Shown here in pieces: positions 36,758-45,367 of a stretch of DNA of 64,000 nt; position 1 is the first letter of the stretch, and each line of letters begins with the position of its first letter. The notes beneath the pieces were generated by a model, which ran no database searches, had not been told where the DNA came from, and saw only the letters and a program-made list of their open reading frames with translations. The DNA is from Cellulomonas fimi (lineage in GTDB: Bacteria; Actinomycetota; Actinomycetes; Actinomycetales; Cellulomonadaceae). The position numbers and the translations under genes are program-made. The stretch spans positions 108,403-172,402 of the forward strand of contig NZ_JABCJJ010000006.1 of the NCBI RefSeq assembly GCF_012952065.1, given 5' to 3'.

Positions 36758-36799
36758 TTCGCTGGTCCGGTGCCGAGTTCGCCGATCCGGACCAGCGAA
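36758..36799. repeat. 13-bp perfect inverted repeat between GPP34 and the Gfo/Idh gene
   Basis: TTCGCTGGTCCGG (36758-36770) is the exact reverse complement of CCGGACCAGCGAA (36787-36799), with 16 bp between. A third partial copy of the right arm (CACCAGCGAA) follows about 20 bp later, inside a second pairing GTGCCG/CGGCAC. It lies about 150 bp before the oxidoreductase start and may be regulatory. Confidence 0.75.
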
Positions 36800-36947
36800 T
36801 TCAGTGCCGCACCAGCGAAGTCGCGGCACCGCCCGGTCAGGGTGCTCGGGAGCGCCGAGCGCCTGCGGCTGGTGCCCCGCTGCCGCAGTTGGTCGAGGGT
36901 GGCGCGGCCACGGCGCGCCGCCATCGGACCCGGCTAGGTTGTCGGCC

Positions 36948-37952
36948 ATGGGACACGTCGAGGACCCGCGCACCGCCCCGCCGATCCGCTGGGGGATCCT
37001 CGGGGCGGGCGGCATCGCCGGGGCGTTCGCCGACGCGGTGACGGCCCACACCCGGTCGCCGGTCGTCGCCGTCGGGTCACGCGACCGCGACCGCTGCGAG
37101 CACTTCGCGACCGCGCACGGCATCCCGACGACGCACGTCGGCTACCGCGACCTGGTCGAGGATCCCCAGGTCGAGGCGGTCTACGTCGCGACCCCGCACT
37201 CGCACCACCGGGACCACGCGCTGCTCGCCATCGCGGCCGGCAAGCACGTGCTGGTCGAGAAGGCGTTCACGCGCAACGCGGGCGAGGCCGAGGAGGTGTT
37301 CGCGGCCGCGCGCGAGGCCGGCGTCTTCGTCATGGAGGCGATGTGGACGCGCTTCCTGCCGCACGTCGCCGCGCTCCACCAGGTGATCGACGCCGGCGAG
37401 ATCGGCGAGGTCGTGAGCCTGGCGGCCGACCACGGGCAGGCGTTCCGGTACGACCCCCGCAGCAGGCTCTTCGACCCGGCCCTGGCCGGTGGGGCGCTGC
37501 TCGACCTGGGCGTCTACCCGGTGTCGTTCGCGCACGACCTGCTGGGCGTGCCGGACGCGGTGACGGCCGTCGGCGCGCTGACCGACACGGGCGTCGACGG
37601 GCAGGTCACCGCGGTCCTCTCGTACGGCGCTCGCGTGCAGGCGACGCTGACCACGACGCTCTGGGCCAGGACTCCCACGACGGCGTGGGTCGCGGGCACC
37701 GAGGGGCACGTCGAACTGGCGGGGAGCTTCTACGCGCCGACGTCCTTCACGGTGACCCGCCACGACGGCACCCGGTGGACCTTCGACCGGCCGGTGCCGC
37801 GCGGGCTGCAGTTCGAGGCCGCCGAGGTCGCCCGCCGGGTGGCCGCGGGCGAGACCGAGAGCCCGCGGATGTCTTGGCAGGGGACGCTGGACGTGATGGG
37901 CACGCTGGACACGGTCCGGGCCCAGGTCGGGGTCCGGTACCCCGGCGAGTGA
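36948..37952 (+). CDS. Gfo/Idh/MocA-family NAD(P)-dependent oxidoreductase
   Basis: A 334-residue sugar or inositol dehydrogenase-like enzyme. The Rossmann motif is WGILGAGGIAGAF (residues about 15-27); the nicotinamide-side motif reads KHVLVEKAF, a variant of the usual E-K-P; the catalytic region GGALLDLGVYPVSFAHDLLG is typical of the trans-dihydrodiol/xylose dehydrogenase-like subgroup, which also has EAMWTRFLP as seen here. Substrates in this subgroup range over sugars and dihydrodiols. ATG 36948 fits. It is transcribed alone; a long dyad structure follows the stop. Confidence 0.92.
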   Translation: MGHVEDPRTAPPIRWGILGAGGIAGAFADAVTAHTRSPVVAVGSRDRDRCEHFATAHGIPTTHVGYRDLVEDPQVEAVYVATPHSHHRDHALLAIAAGKHVLVEKAFTRNAGEAEEVFAAAREAGVFVMEAMWTRFLPHVAALHQVIDAGEIGEVVSLAADHGQAFRYDPRSRLFDPALAGGALLDLGVYPVSFAHDLLGVPDAVTAVGALTDTGVDGQVTAVLSYGARVQATLTTTLWARTPTTAWVAGTEGHVELAGSFYAPTSFTVTRHDGTRWTFDRPVPRGLQFEAAEVARRVAAGETESPRMSWQGTLDVMGTLDTVRAQVGVRYPGE

Positions 37953-37994
37953 CGCGGTGGTGAGGCGGCGGCCGCGAGGCCGGGTCGGTGGCGC

Positions 37995-38096
37995 GGACCT
38001 GACAGCCGCGCGTGGGGCTGCGGGGACGGGAGTGACGCGCGAGACGTCTCGCGCGCCCCAGGGGTCACGTCCGTCACGCCTGCGGCTGTGAGGTCC
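37995..38096. repeat. 102-bp concentric inverted repeat before tmk
   Basis: Outer arms at 37995-38009 and 38082-38096 pair 14 of 15 (GGACCTGACAGCCGC against GCGGCTGTGAGGTCC). A 20-bp perfect palindrome at 38036-38055 (CGCGCGAGAC/GTCTCGCGCG) has exactly the same centre, 38045/38046. Between them pairing is partial. The left outer arm contains CCTGACAG, like the arm ends of the 42-bp hairpins. Confidence 0.8.
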
Positions 38097-38186
38097 AGGA
38101 ACGTCGTGCTCGTGCTCGTGCTCGTGCGGCCGGGGCGGGTGCACGGGTCCGCCAGAGGCGTCGGGGGGCCGGTTACCCTGACGACC

Positions 38187-38834
38187 GTGATCCTGCAGAC
38201 CCGTCCCGGCTTCTTCCTGTCGTTCGAGGGCGGCGAGGGCGTGGGCAAGTCGACGCAGGCCCGGCTGCTCGGCGAGTGGCTGCGCGCCGAGCTCGGCCGC
38301 GAGGTGGTGCTGACCCGGGAGCCCGGCGGGACCACGCTCGGCATGGAGCTGCGGAACGCCGTCCTCCACGGCGAGGACCTCGACGCGCGCACGGAGGCGC
38401 TGCTCTACGCCGCCGACCGGGCGCACCACGTGCATGCGCTCGTCCGCCCGTCGCTCGCGCGGGGCGCCGTCGTCATCACGGACCGCTACCTCGACTCGTC
38501 TGTCGCGTACCAGGGCGACGGACGCGACCTGGGCGCGGCCGAGGTCGAGCAGCTCTCGCTCTGGGCCACCGAGGGGCTGCTGCCCGACCTGACGGTGCTG
38601 CTCGACCTGGACCCGCTGGTCGGGCTGACCCGCCTGACCGGCGACCCCGACCGGCTCGAGCGCGCGGGTGACGCGTTCCACGCGCGGACGCGGCAGGCGT
38701 TCCTCGACCGGGCGGCGGCCGACCCCGGGCGGTGGCGCGTGCTCGACGCGGCGCGGGGGATCGACGAGATCCAGGCGGAGGTCCGGGCCGCGGTCGGCTC
38801 GGCGCTCGGTGCCCGGCTCGGAGCGGGCGCGTGA
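38187..38834 (+). CDS. tmk: Thymidylate kinase
   Basis: A 215-residue dTMP kinase making dTDP. The P-loop is FEGGEGVGKSTQ (residues about 13-24), the substrate motif is LTREPGGTTLG, and the DRY segment reads TDRYLDSSVAYQG. The acid LID-side region and C-terminal helices fit. GTG 38187 was chosen because it gives the usual length; an earlier in-frame start (38088) would add a low-complexity VLVLVLV stretch encoded by CTCGTG repeats. The stop overlaps the holB start, a conserved tmk-holB coupling. Confidence 0.95.
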   Translation: MILQTRPGFFLSFEGGEGVGKSTQARLLGEWLRAELGREVVLTREPGGTTLGMELRNAVLHGEDLDARTEALLYAADRAHHVHALVRPSLARGAVVITDRYLDSSVAYQGDGRDLGAAEVEQLSLWATEGLLPDLTVLLDLDPLVGLTRLTGDPDRLERAGDAFHARTRQAFLDRAAADPGRWRVLDAARGIDEIQAEVRAAVGSALGARLGAGA

Positions 38835-39967
38835 GCGTCTGGGCGGACCTCGTCGGCCAGGAGGCCGCCGTCGAGGTCCTGCGTGGCGCGGTGCGGGACC
38901 CGTCGGCCATGACGCACGCCTGGCTGATCACGGGACCACCGGGATCGGGACGCTCGAACGCCGCGCGCGCCTTCGCCGCCGCGCTCCAGTGTCTCGAGGG
39001 CGGCTGCGGGCACTGCCTCGCCTGCACGACGGCGCTCGCGGGCACCCACGCGGACGTCACGGTGGTCGCGACGGAGGCCGCGATCATGACCGTCGGGCAG
39101 ACACGTCCCCTCGTGCAGCTCGCGCAGCGCGCACCCTCCGAGGGTCGGTGGCGCGTGATCATCGTCGAGGACGCGGACCGCATGAACGACCATTCGGGCA
39201 ACGCGCTGCTCAAGGCGATCGAGGAGCCGCCGCCCCGCACGGTGTGGCTGCTGTGCGCGCCGAGCCCGCAGGACGTGCTCGTGACGATCCGGTCGCGGTC
39301 GCGCTCGGTCGCGCTGCGGGTGCCGCCCGCGGACGCGGTCGCGGCGCTGCTCGTGGAGCGGGACGGCGTCGACCCGCGGCTCGCGGGCATCGCCGCGCGG
39401 GCCGCGCAGAGCCACATCGGCATCGCCCGCCGGCTCGCGCGCGACCCGCACGCGCGTGACCGGCGTGCCAAGGTGCTCGGCATCCCGGCCTCGATCCGGG
39501 GCGTCGGCGACGCCGTGCTCGCGGCCGGGCGGCTCGTGGAGGTCTCGCAGGCCGAGGCCAAGGCCGCGACGGAGGACCGGGACGCCCGGGAGAAGACGGC
39601 GCTGCTGCGGGCGATGGGAGCCGAGGGCGCGGCGACGCTCCCGCCGGCGCTGCGCTCGCAGGTCAAGGCGCTCGAGGACGAGCAGAAGAAGCGCGCCACG
39701 CGCGCGCAGCGGGACGTGCTGGACCGCTCGATGGTCGACCTGCTGTCGCTGTACCGCGACGTGCTGGTCGTCCAGCTGGGTGCCGCTGTCGAGCTCGTCA
39801 ACGTCGAGCTCGAGGAGACCGTCCGCGGGCTGGCGGAGTCCAGCACGCCCGAGCAGACGCTGCGGCGGATGGACGCGATCGGCGAGGCCCGCACGCGGCT
39901 CGCTGGGAACGTCGCGCCCGTGCTGGCCGTCGAGGCCATGACGATCGCGCTGCGGCCCCAGGGCTGA
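38831..39967 (+). CDS. holB: DNA polymerase III clamp-loader subunit delta'
   Basis: A 378-residue AAA+ clamp-loader subunit. It starts VWADLVGQEAAVEVLRGAV, has the P-loop relic GPPGSGRSNAA without the lysine (delta' does not hydrolyse ATP), a four-cysteine zinc module (C-x4-C-x2-C-x2-C in QCLEGGCGHCLACTT), Walker B-like IIVEDADRMND and the sensor region NALLKAIEEPPPRTVW. The SRC motif reads TIRSRSRS, with Ser for Cys. GTG 38831 overlaps the tmk stop as GTGA. It works in the replisome to load the sliding clamp. Confidence 0.94.
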   Translation: MSVWADLVGQEAAVEVLRGAVRDPSAMTHAWLITGPPGSGRSNAARAFAAALQCLEGGCGHCLACTTALAGTHADVTVVATEAAIMTVGQTRPLVQLAQRAPSEGRWRVIIVEDADRMNDHSGNALLKAIEEPPPRTVWLLCAPSPQDVLVTIRSRSRSVALRVPPADAVAALLVERDGVDPRLAGIAARAAQSHIGIARRLARDPHARDRRAKVLGIPASIRGVGDAVLAAGRLVEVSQAEAKAATEDRDAREKTALLRAMGAEGAATLPPALRSQVKALEDEQKKRATRAQRDVLDRSMVDLLSLYRDVLVVQLGAAVELVNVELEETVRGLAESSTPEQTLRRMDAIGEARTRLAGNVAPVLAVEAMTIALRPQG

Positions 39968-40093
39968 CCGCAGCCCACCACGCCCACCAGCACGTGGATG
40001 GTGCGGGCCGCTGGACAGGACGACTGGACCGGACGACTGAACCGGTGCCCGGACGCGCCCGGACCGGCGCCCGGCGCCCGTTACCGTTGACCC

Positions 40094-41737
40094 GTGCTCC
40101 GCCCCGCCTCCTCGTCGTCCGACGCCCAGCCCTCGTCCCGCCCCGAAGCCCGCCCCTCGCCGCAGCCGTCCCTGCTCCCCGACCCCGTCTCGGCGCCTCC
40201 CCGTGCCCGTCGGCGCGGGCCGCTCGGGGCGCGCACCGGCGTCGTCGTCGGTGTGCTGGCGCTGCTGCTCGCGGGCTGCACGTCGTCGCCCAAGAACCAG
40301 TCGGTCGTGGTGCCGCCCGAGGCGCCGGCCACGGGCGCGGTCGAGCCGGGGCTCGAGCCGTTCTACACGCAGGCGATCGAGTGGACGGCGTGCGACGGCT
40401 TCGAGTGCGCGACGGCGCAGGTCCCGCTCGACTACGCCGAGCCGGCCGCCGGCTCGGTCGAGCTCGCGCTCAAGCGGGCGCCCGCCGCGTCCGGCACGGC
40501 GATCGGCTCGCTGCTCGTGAACCCCGGCGGTCCGGGGGTCGCGGGCATCGACCTCGTGGACAGCGCGGTCGAGACTTTCGGCGAGGGTGTCCTCGCGAAC
40601 TACGACGTCGTCGGCTTCGACCCGCGCGGCGTCGGGCAGTCCACGCCCATCCGGTGCCTCGACGACCAGGCGAAGGACCAGCTGATCTCGACCGACGTCG
40701 ACTACTCGACCGACGCGGGCGTCGCGGCGGCGACGGCCGCCTACGCGGCCCTGGGCGCGGCGTGCGCCGCGAACACCGGCCCGCTGCTCGGTCACGTCGA
40801 CACCGTGAGCGCGGCGCGTGACCTCGACGTGCTGCGCGCCGCGCTCGGCGACGACGCGCTCACCTACCTCGGCTACTCGTACGGCACGCTCCTGGGCGCG
40901 ACCTACGCCGACCTGTTCCCCGACCGCGTCGGACGCCTCGTCCTCGACGGCGCGCTTGACCCGACGGTCACGCGGTCCGAGCTCGCGCTCCAGCAGGCGG
41001 TCGGCTTCGAGAACGCGCTGCGCGCCTACGTCGAGGACTGCCAGGCGGGGTCGCAGTGCCCGCTGCAGGGCGGCGTCGACGACGGGCTCGCGCAGGTCGA
41101 GGCGCTGGTCGAGCGCGCGCGTCGCAACCCGCTGCAGACCGAGAGCGGGCGCCCCCTCACCGGCTCGCTCGCGTTCACCGGCATCGCGCTCCCGCTGTAC
41201 GACGACGCGCTCTGGGGCTACCTGACGCAGGCGCTCACCGCGGCGATCGTCGAGGACGACGGCTCGGTGCTCCTCCAGCTCGCCGACATCTACAACGACC
41301 GCAACCCCGACGGCTCGTTCTCGTCCAACTCGACCGAGGCGTTCGTCGCGATCAACTGCCTCGACTCCGCCTCGTCCGCCGATCTCGCGGAGATGCGGGC
41401 GGAGGCCGCGGAGATCGAGGCGGCCGCCCCGACGGTCGGCGCCTTCTTCGGCTACGGGGGTGTGACCTGCGCCGCGTGGCCGTACCCGCCCACGGGCGAG
41501 CCGGGCCCGACGACGGCCGAGGGTGCACCCCCGATCCTCGTGATCGGGACCACGAACGACCCCGCGACGCCGTACGCGTGGTCGGAGGCGCTCGCCGAGC
41601 AGCTGTCCTCGGGCGTCCTGCTCACCTACGAGGGCGAGGGGCACACGGCCTACGGGCGGTCGAACGACTGCATCCTGGACGCCGTGGACCAGTTCCTGCT
41701 CGCCGGCGAGGTGCCCGCGGACGGCACGCGCTGCTGA
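40094..41737 (+). CDS. Secreted alpha/beta hydrolase lipoprotein, tripeptidyl-aminopeptidase type
   Basis: A 547-residue protein. A Pro/Ser-rich N-terminal extension precedes a lipoprotein signal (GVVVGVLALLLAGC, lipidated Cys62), so a later true start is possible. The catalytic Ser is in GYSYGTLLGATYADLFPDR, the Asp in TTNDPATPYAWSEAL and the His in EGEGHTAYGRSNDC, with the TAP-like C-terminal domain typical of actinobacterial SlpD/tripeptidyl-aminopeptidases. It probably removes short peptides from the N-termini of extracellular proteins. A 230-bp stretch of this gene reappears as a fragment at 34934. The gene is transcribed alone, 126 bp after holB. Confidence 0.92.
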   Translation: MLRPASSSSDAQPSSRPEARPSPQPSLLPDPVSAPPRARRRGPLGARTGVVVGVLALLLAGCTSSPKNQSVVVPPEAPATGAVEPGLEPFYTQAIEWTACDGFECATAQVPLDYAEPAAGSVELALKRAPAASGTAIGSLLVNPGGPGVAGIDLVDSAVETFGEGVLANYDVVGFDPRGVGQSTPIRCLDDQAKDQLISTDVDYSTDAGVAAATAAYAALGAACAANTGPLLGHVDTVSAARDLDVLRAALGDDALTYLGYSYGTLLGATYADLFPDRVGRLVLDGALDPTVTRSELALQQAVGFENALRAYVEDCQAGSQCPLQGGVDDGLAQVEALVERARRNPLQTESGRPLTGSLAFTGIALPLYDDALWGYLTQALTAAIVEDDGSVLLQLADIYNDRNPDGSFSSNSTEAFVAINCLDSASSADLAEMRAEAAEIEAAAPTVGAFFGYGGVTCAAWPYPPTGEPGPTTAEGAPPILVIGTTNDPATPYAWSEALAEQLSSGVLLTYEGEGHTAYGRSNDCILDAVDQFLLAGEVPADGTRC

Positions 41738-41927
41738 GCCGTGTGGACGTAGAGACGCCACGTTCGGGTTCACTCCCGACGACGTCGCGATGGCTGCGGT
41801 CGCCGTGGCGCTCGGCGCCGGGGGCGCCCTCGGGTCGCTCGAGACGACGGTGCTGCTGTCCCGTCGAGGAGACGCTCGAGGCGCTGCGTCGAGCGCAGCA
41901 GGTCGGCTACCGCCCGCCCGGCACGGC

Positions 41928-42278
41928 TCAGGCGGGGTTGCCCGGCGCGTAGAGGGGCTGGGGCGACTGCACGATCAGGGCCGACATCCCGCCGTCGGAC
42001 CCCATGGAGTGCTGCTCGCCCGGCTGCCAGACGACCGCGTCACCGAACCGGACGGTGTACAGCTCGCCGTCCTCGCCCTCGACCCAGCCCGACCCGGACG
42101 TCACGGTGAACAGCTGCCACACGCCGGCGCTGTGACGCCCCAGCAGCGAGTCGGCGTCGAACGTGGCGAGGTGGATCCGGAAGCCGGCCGGCGAGTCCGC
42201 ACGCGCCGCCTCGGTCATCGTCACGCCACGGCTGCCGAACCCCATCACGGTGCTGGTCTCGAGGGCCTTCGTCTCCAT
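41928..42278 (-). CDS. Cupin-domain protein
   Basis: A 116-residue single cupin. The core reads GRHSAGVWQLFTVTSGSGWVEG and RFGDAVVWQPGEQHSMGSD, i.e. the two cupin motifs with a His in each. The first motif has only one clear His (HSAGVWQ, not HxH), so metal binding may be weak or the domain may sense a ligand. ATG 42278 begins METKALETS; an upstream ATG at 42323 is also in frame. It is convergent with the hydrolase gene, with a 190-bp gap that may hold a gene remnant. The function is unknown. Confidence 0.82.
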   Translation of the reverse strand: METKALETSTVMGFGSRGVTMTEAARADSPAGFRIHLATFDADSLLGRHSAGVWQLFTVTSGSGWVEGEDGELYTVRFGDAVVWQPGEQHSMGSDGGMSALIVQSPQPLYAPGNPA

Positions 42279-42447
42279 GCCGGAATCTTCGCCGGGCGAG
42301 GGGCCCGGCGTCAGTCGAATCACTCGTCCGCACCGGGCGATCTTCGGCGCGGACCGCGTCCGGCGCCCGCCCGAGCGCTCGCTTTGGTCGGGACGGGATC
42401 GTGTAGGTACAGTGGCTCCCGCTCGTCGTGACCTCGGTCGCGAGGGT

Positions 42448-42520
42448 GCCGCCTTAGCTCAGTCGGTAGAGCGTCTCACTCGTAATGAGAAGGTCAACAG
42501 TTCGATTCTGTTAGGCGGCT
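42448..42520 (+). tRNA. tRNA-Thr (anticodon CGT)
   Basis: A full cloverleaf: acceptor GCCGCCT pairs with AGGCGGC; the D-arm holds AGCTCAGTCGGTAGAGC; the anticodon stem is CTCAC/ATGAG-like with loop CTCGTAA, anticodon CGT reading ACG; the T-arm holds GTTCGATTC. CCA is not encoded (TCC follows). A hairpin terminator begins 12 bp downstream. Confidence 0.97.
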
Positions 42521-42531
42521 CCGGAGAAGCT

Positions 42532-42566
42532 GGCCCCTCACCTGCACATGCACAGGTCGGGGGGCC
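42532..42566 (+). terminator. Hairpin terminator after tRNA-Thr
   Basis: GGCCCC (42532-42537) pairs with GGGGCC (42561-42566), and inside it ACCTG (42540-42544) pairs with CAGGT (42553-42557). A short GTTCCTGTG follows. It ends about 50 bp before the stop of the convergent ROK gene, so it may serve both strands. Confidence 0.75.
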
Positions 42567-42613
42567 GTTCCTGTGCCGAGATCGGCATGGTCGTGGATCC
42601 GCCGGTTGCCGAG

Positions 42614-43888
42614 TCAGGCGAGCTTGGACCGCGCCCGGGGGCTGTCGTGGCGCACGTCCTCGACCAACGCCGTGGGGTGGGCGGAGAACGCCTGGTCGAG
42701 CACGAGGCTGGCAGCACCCACCGCGCCGAAGTGCTCGCCGATGCTCGTGCCGAGCACCTTCACGTGATGGATCTGGCGGGCCGCCGTGCCCGCCCCCACC
42801 TCGCCCGCGCCCTTGCCCAGGTAGTACGGCTCCAGTCGGCTCCAGTACGGCCCGCCGAGCACGAGCCGGTCCAGGTCCAGCATGTTCGTGACGACGAGCC
42901 CGAGGCGCGCGATGCCCGCCGCGGCATCGTCGACGATGCGTCGTGCCGCGAGGTCGCCGGCGTCCGCCTGGTCGAAGAGCACGCCGAGGGCGCCGGCCGT
43001 GTCCGACGGCGCGCCCGCGCCGAGCGCACCGGCACGGCGGGCCCGCCCGACCAGCGCGACCGGAGCCAGGGTGACCGCGACGCATCCCCGCTGGCCGCAG
43101 GCACAGGGCGGCCCGTCGGGATCGACGATGATGTGCCCGATCTCGCCCGCGTTGCCGGAGGAGCCGCGGACCACCTCGCCGTCGACGACCAGCCCGACGC
43201 CGATGCCGGTCCCGATGTAGAGCACCGCCATGGTTCCCCCGCGGCCGGGACTGCCCCACCACGTCTCCGCCACGGCGGCCGCGGTCACGTCCTTGTCCAG
43301 CAGCACCGGCAGCCCGGTGGCGGCGGCCAGGTCGTCACGGAGCGGGACCTGGTGCCAGTCCGGCAGGTTCGGCGGGTTCGCCACGACGCCGCGGCGGAGG
43401 TCGATGGGCCCGGGCGCGGCCACCCCGACGCCGAGGATCCGGTCGCGGTCCACCCCGCCGCCGGCGATCACGGCGTCGACGGCGGCCGTGATGGCGGCGA
43501 TGGCGTGCGGCGGGTCGAGCGCGGAGGGTGTCGCCAGCCGCTGCTGCGCCAGGACGACCCCCTCGAGGTCGAGGAGCGCTACGGAGACCACCGCCGGGTC
43601 CAGGTGCACGCCGACGGCGAGGCGGGCCGCGGCCGTGAGGCGCAGCAGCGTGCGGGGCTTGCCCCGCCCGACGTTCGTGGTGCCCGCCTCCCGCACGAGC
43701 CCGTCGGCGAGGAGGCGGCGGCAGATGTTGGTCACCGCCTGGGCGGACAGTCCGGTCACAGCGGCCAGCTCGACGCGGCTCAGTCCCTCCGACCGGCGGA
43801 TGGCGTCCAGCACCACCGTCTGGTTGTACGACCCGATCCGGACCGGGTTTGTCCCTCTGCGCACCACGGCGTGCCCTCCTCCCACCAT
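42614..43888 (-). CDS. ROK-family transcriptional repressor of the mannoside operon
   Basis: A 424-residue ROK regulator. The winged helix lies at residues 25-75 (GLSRVELAAVTGLSAQAVTNICRRLLADG). The sugar-kinase-like domain has VGVAAPGPIDL and YIGTGIGVGLVVDGEV. The zinc site is GEIGH (248-252) with Cys262, Cys264 and Cys269 in CACGQRGC; the Glu that normally follows (C-x-E) is Ala271, a small departure. It is divergent from the ABC/GH38/AGE operon and should repress it until a sugar binds. ATG 43888 follows GAGGTGG. A kinase role is unlikely given the N-terminal DNA-binding domain. Confidence 0.92.
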   Translation of the reverse strand: MVGGGHAVVRRGTNPVRIGSYNQTVVLDAIRRSEGLSRVELAAVTGLSAQAVTNICRRLLADGLVREAGTTNVGRGKPRTLLRLTAAARLAVGVHLDPAVVSVALLDLEGVVLAQQRLATPSALDPPHAIAAITAAVDAVIAGGGVDRDRILGVGVAAPGPIDLRRGVVANPPNLPDWHQVPLRDDLAAATGLPVLLDKDVTAAAVAETWWGSPGRGGTMAVLYIGTGIGVGLVVDGEVVRGSSGNAGEIGHIIVDPDGPPCACGQRGCVAVTLAPVALVGRARRAGALGAGAPSDTAGALGVLFDQADAGDLAARRIVDDAAAGIARLGLVVTNMLDLDRLVLGGPYWSRLEPYYLGKGAGEVGAGTAARQIHHVKVLGTSIGEHFGAVGAASLVLDQAFSAHPTALVEDVRHDSPRARSKLA

Positions 43889-43911
43889 TGTGGCCCACCT
43901 CGAACCCGTGA

Positions 43912-43934
43912 TTAACTAAACCCGATTGAGTTAA
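43912..43934. promoter_or_regulatory. Probable ROK operator
   Basis: TTAACTAAA-CCCGA-TTGAGTTAA: 9-bp arms matching at 8 of 9 positions around a 5-bp centre. It is strikingly AT-rich for this genome and sits between the divergent ROK gene (24 bp from its ATG) and the binding-protein gene (48 bp from its ATG), so one repressor dimer could control both. Confidence 0.85.
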
Positions 43935-43981
43935 CCACACGCACCGCGGACCGGTGCCGCGGCCCGGAGCAAAGGAGCACC

Positions 43982-45361
43982 ATGCGTCAGACCATTCGAA
44001 ACACGTCGGTGCTGGCGCTCGCCAGCACGCTTGCCCTCGCAGGCTGCAGCGCGAGCGGCGACGGCGACGGCGGCACGGCCGACACGGCCGACGGCGGTGG
44101 CGACACCATCACCGTCATGTACCAGCGCACCGAGGGCGTCACCGCCCTGGATGAGCTGTTCAACCGGATCAAGCCGGAGTTCGAGGCCGCGAACGACGGC
44201 GTCACCGTCGAGCTCCAGCCCATCGAGGCCGCCGAGGACGACTACGCCACCCAGCTGGCGCTCGCGCAGCAGTCGGCGAGCACCGCCCCTGACGTCTTCT
44301 ACGAGGACACCTTCCGGGTGCGCTCCGACGTCGAGGCCGGGTACCTGCTCAACCTCGACGAGTACGTCGCCGAGTGGGAGGACTGGGACCAGTTCAACGA
44401 GGGCGCTCGAGGCGCCGGTCGCGGCGACGACGGCAGCACCTACGCCATCCCGCTCGGCACCGACACCCGCGGCATCTGGTACTCCGAGCCGCTGCTGGAG
44501 GCCGCCGGCGTCACGCTGCCCTGGCAGCCGGAGAACTGGCAGGACATCCTCGACACCGCCGAGCAGATCAAGGCCTACGACCCCGAGTCGGTGCCGTTCC
44601 ACATGTACGCCGGCAAGCCCGCCGGTGAGGGCACGCTCATGCAGAGCTTCCTGCCGTTGCTCTACGGCACCGAGGACCGCCTGTACGACGAGGAGTCGCA
44701 GACCTGGAACACGGGCACCCAGGGCTTCAAGGACGCGCTCACCTTCCTCGACACCCTCTACGACGACGGCTACGCGGTGCCTGTCGAAGAGGCGCTCGAC
44801 GCCAACCTCTGGCAGACGATCTTCGACACGCGGCTGCCGGACGCCAAGCTCGGTGGCGTGGTCGAGGGCTCGTACGGCGCCTCGTTCTGGCAGCAGGGCG
44901 GTCCGTTCGAGTGGCCCGAGTACGCCGACAGCATCGGCGTCGCGGCCTTCCCGACCCAGAACGGCCAGGCGCCCGGGCGCGTGAGCATGTCGGGCGGGTG
45001 GACGCTCGCCGTCGGCGCCCAGAGCGACGCTCCGGACCTGGCGTTCGAGTTCCTCACCCTGGCGATGAACTTCGAGAACTCCCTCGCGTACACCGTGGAG
45101 AACTCCCAGATCGCCGTACGCGACGACGTCGCGGGCGACCCGTCCTACCTCGAGGCCAACCCGTACGTGAAGTTCTTCACCGACCTCGTCGAGGTCACCA
45201 ACTTCCGGCCGGCCACTGCGGACTACCCCCGGATCTCCGCGCAGATCCAGGAGGCGACCGAGCAGGTCGTCACCGGCGCGGCCGAGCCGGCCGAGGCGGC
45301 CGCCGCGTACGACGACGCGCTCGTCAGGATCGTCGGTGCCGACGGCGTCAGCGGGTCCTGA
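43982..45361 (+). CDS. ABC sugar transporter, substrate-binding lipoprotein
   Basis: A 459-residue family 1 solute-binding lipoprotein. The signal peptide RNTSVLALASTLALAGC has its lipobox Cys at residue 22; a short Gly/Asp linker follows. The mature part (TITVMYQRTEGVTALDELFNRI ... WSLP-like carbohydrate-binding fold, LAQQSASTAPDVFYEDTF, SMSGGWTLAVGAQS) is typical of oligosaccharide-binding proteins. Start ATG 43982 has AAAGGAG just upstream. As first gene of the operon, with a GH38 enzyme downstream, it probably binds mannose-containing oligosaccharides (inference). Confidence 0.93.
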   Translation: MRQTIRNTSVLALASTLALAGCSASGDGDGGTADTADGGGDTITVMYQRTEGVTALDELFNRIKPEFEAANDGVTVELQPIEAAEDDYATQLALAQQSASTAPDVFYEDTFRVRSDVEAGYLLNLDEYVAEWEDWDQFNEGARGAGRGDDGSTYAIPLGTDTRGIWYSEPLLEAAGVTLPWQPENWQDILDTAEQIKAYDPESVPFHMYAGKPAGEGTLMQSFLPLLYGTEDRLYDEESQTWNTGTQGFKDALTFLDTLYDDGYAVPVEEALDANLWQTIFDTRLPDAKLGGVVEGSYGASFWQQGGPFEWPEYADSIGVAAFPTQNGQAPGRVSMSGGWTLAVGAQSDAPDLAFEFLTLAMNFENSLAYTVENSQIAVRDDVAGDPSYLEANPYVKFFTDLVEVTNFRPATADYPRISAQIQEATEQVVTGAAEPAEAAAAYDDALVRIVGADGVSGS

Positions 45362-45367
45362 CCGACG

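Noticed and set aside
38088..38186. N-terminal extension of thymidylate kinase
   Set aside because: The extension is a low-complexity VLVLVLV stretch from CTCGTG repeats; GTG 38187 gives the family length.
42614..43888. ROK gene as a sugar kinase
   Set aside because: An N-terminal winged helix and the divergent operator position show a regulator rather than a kinase.
43926..43982. A -35/-10 promoter for the mannoside operon starting at TTGAGT
   Set aside because: TTGAGT lies inside the operator, but no TANNNT-like -10 occurs at the right distance, so I did not call a promoter.
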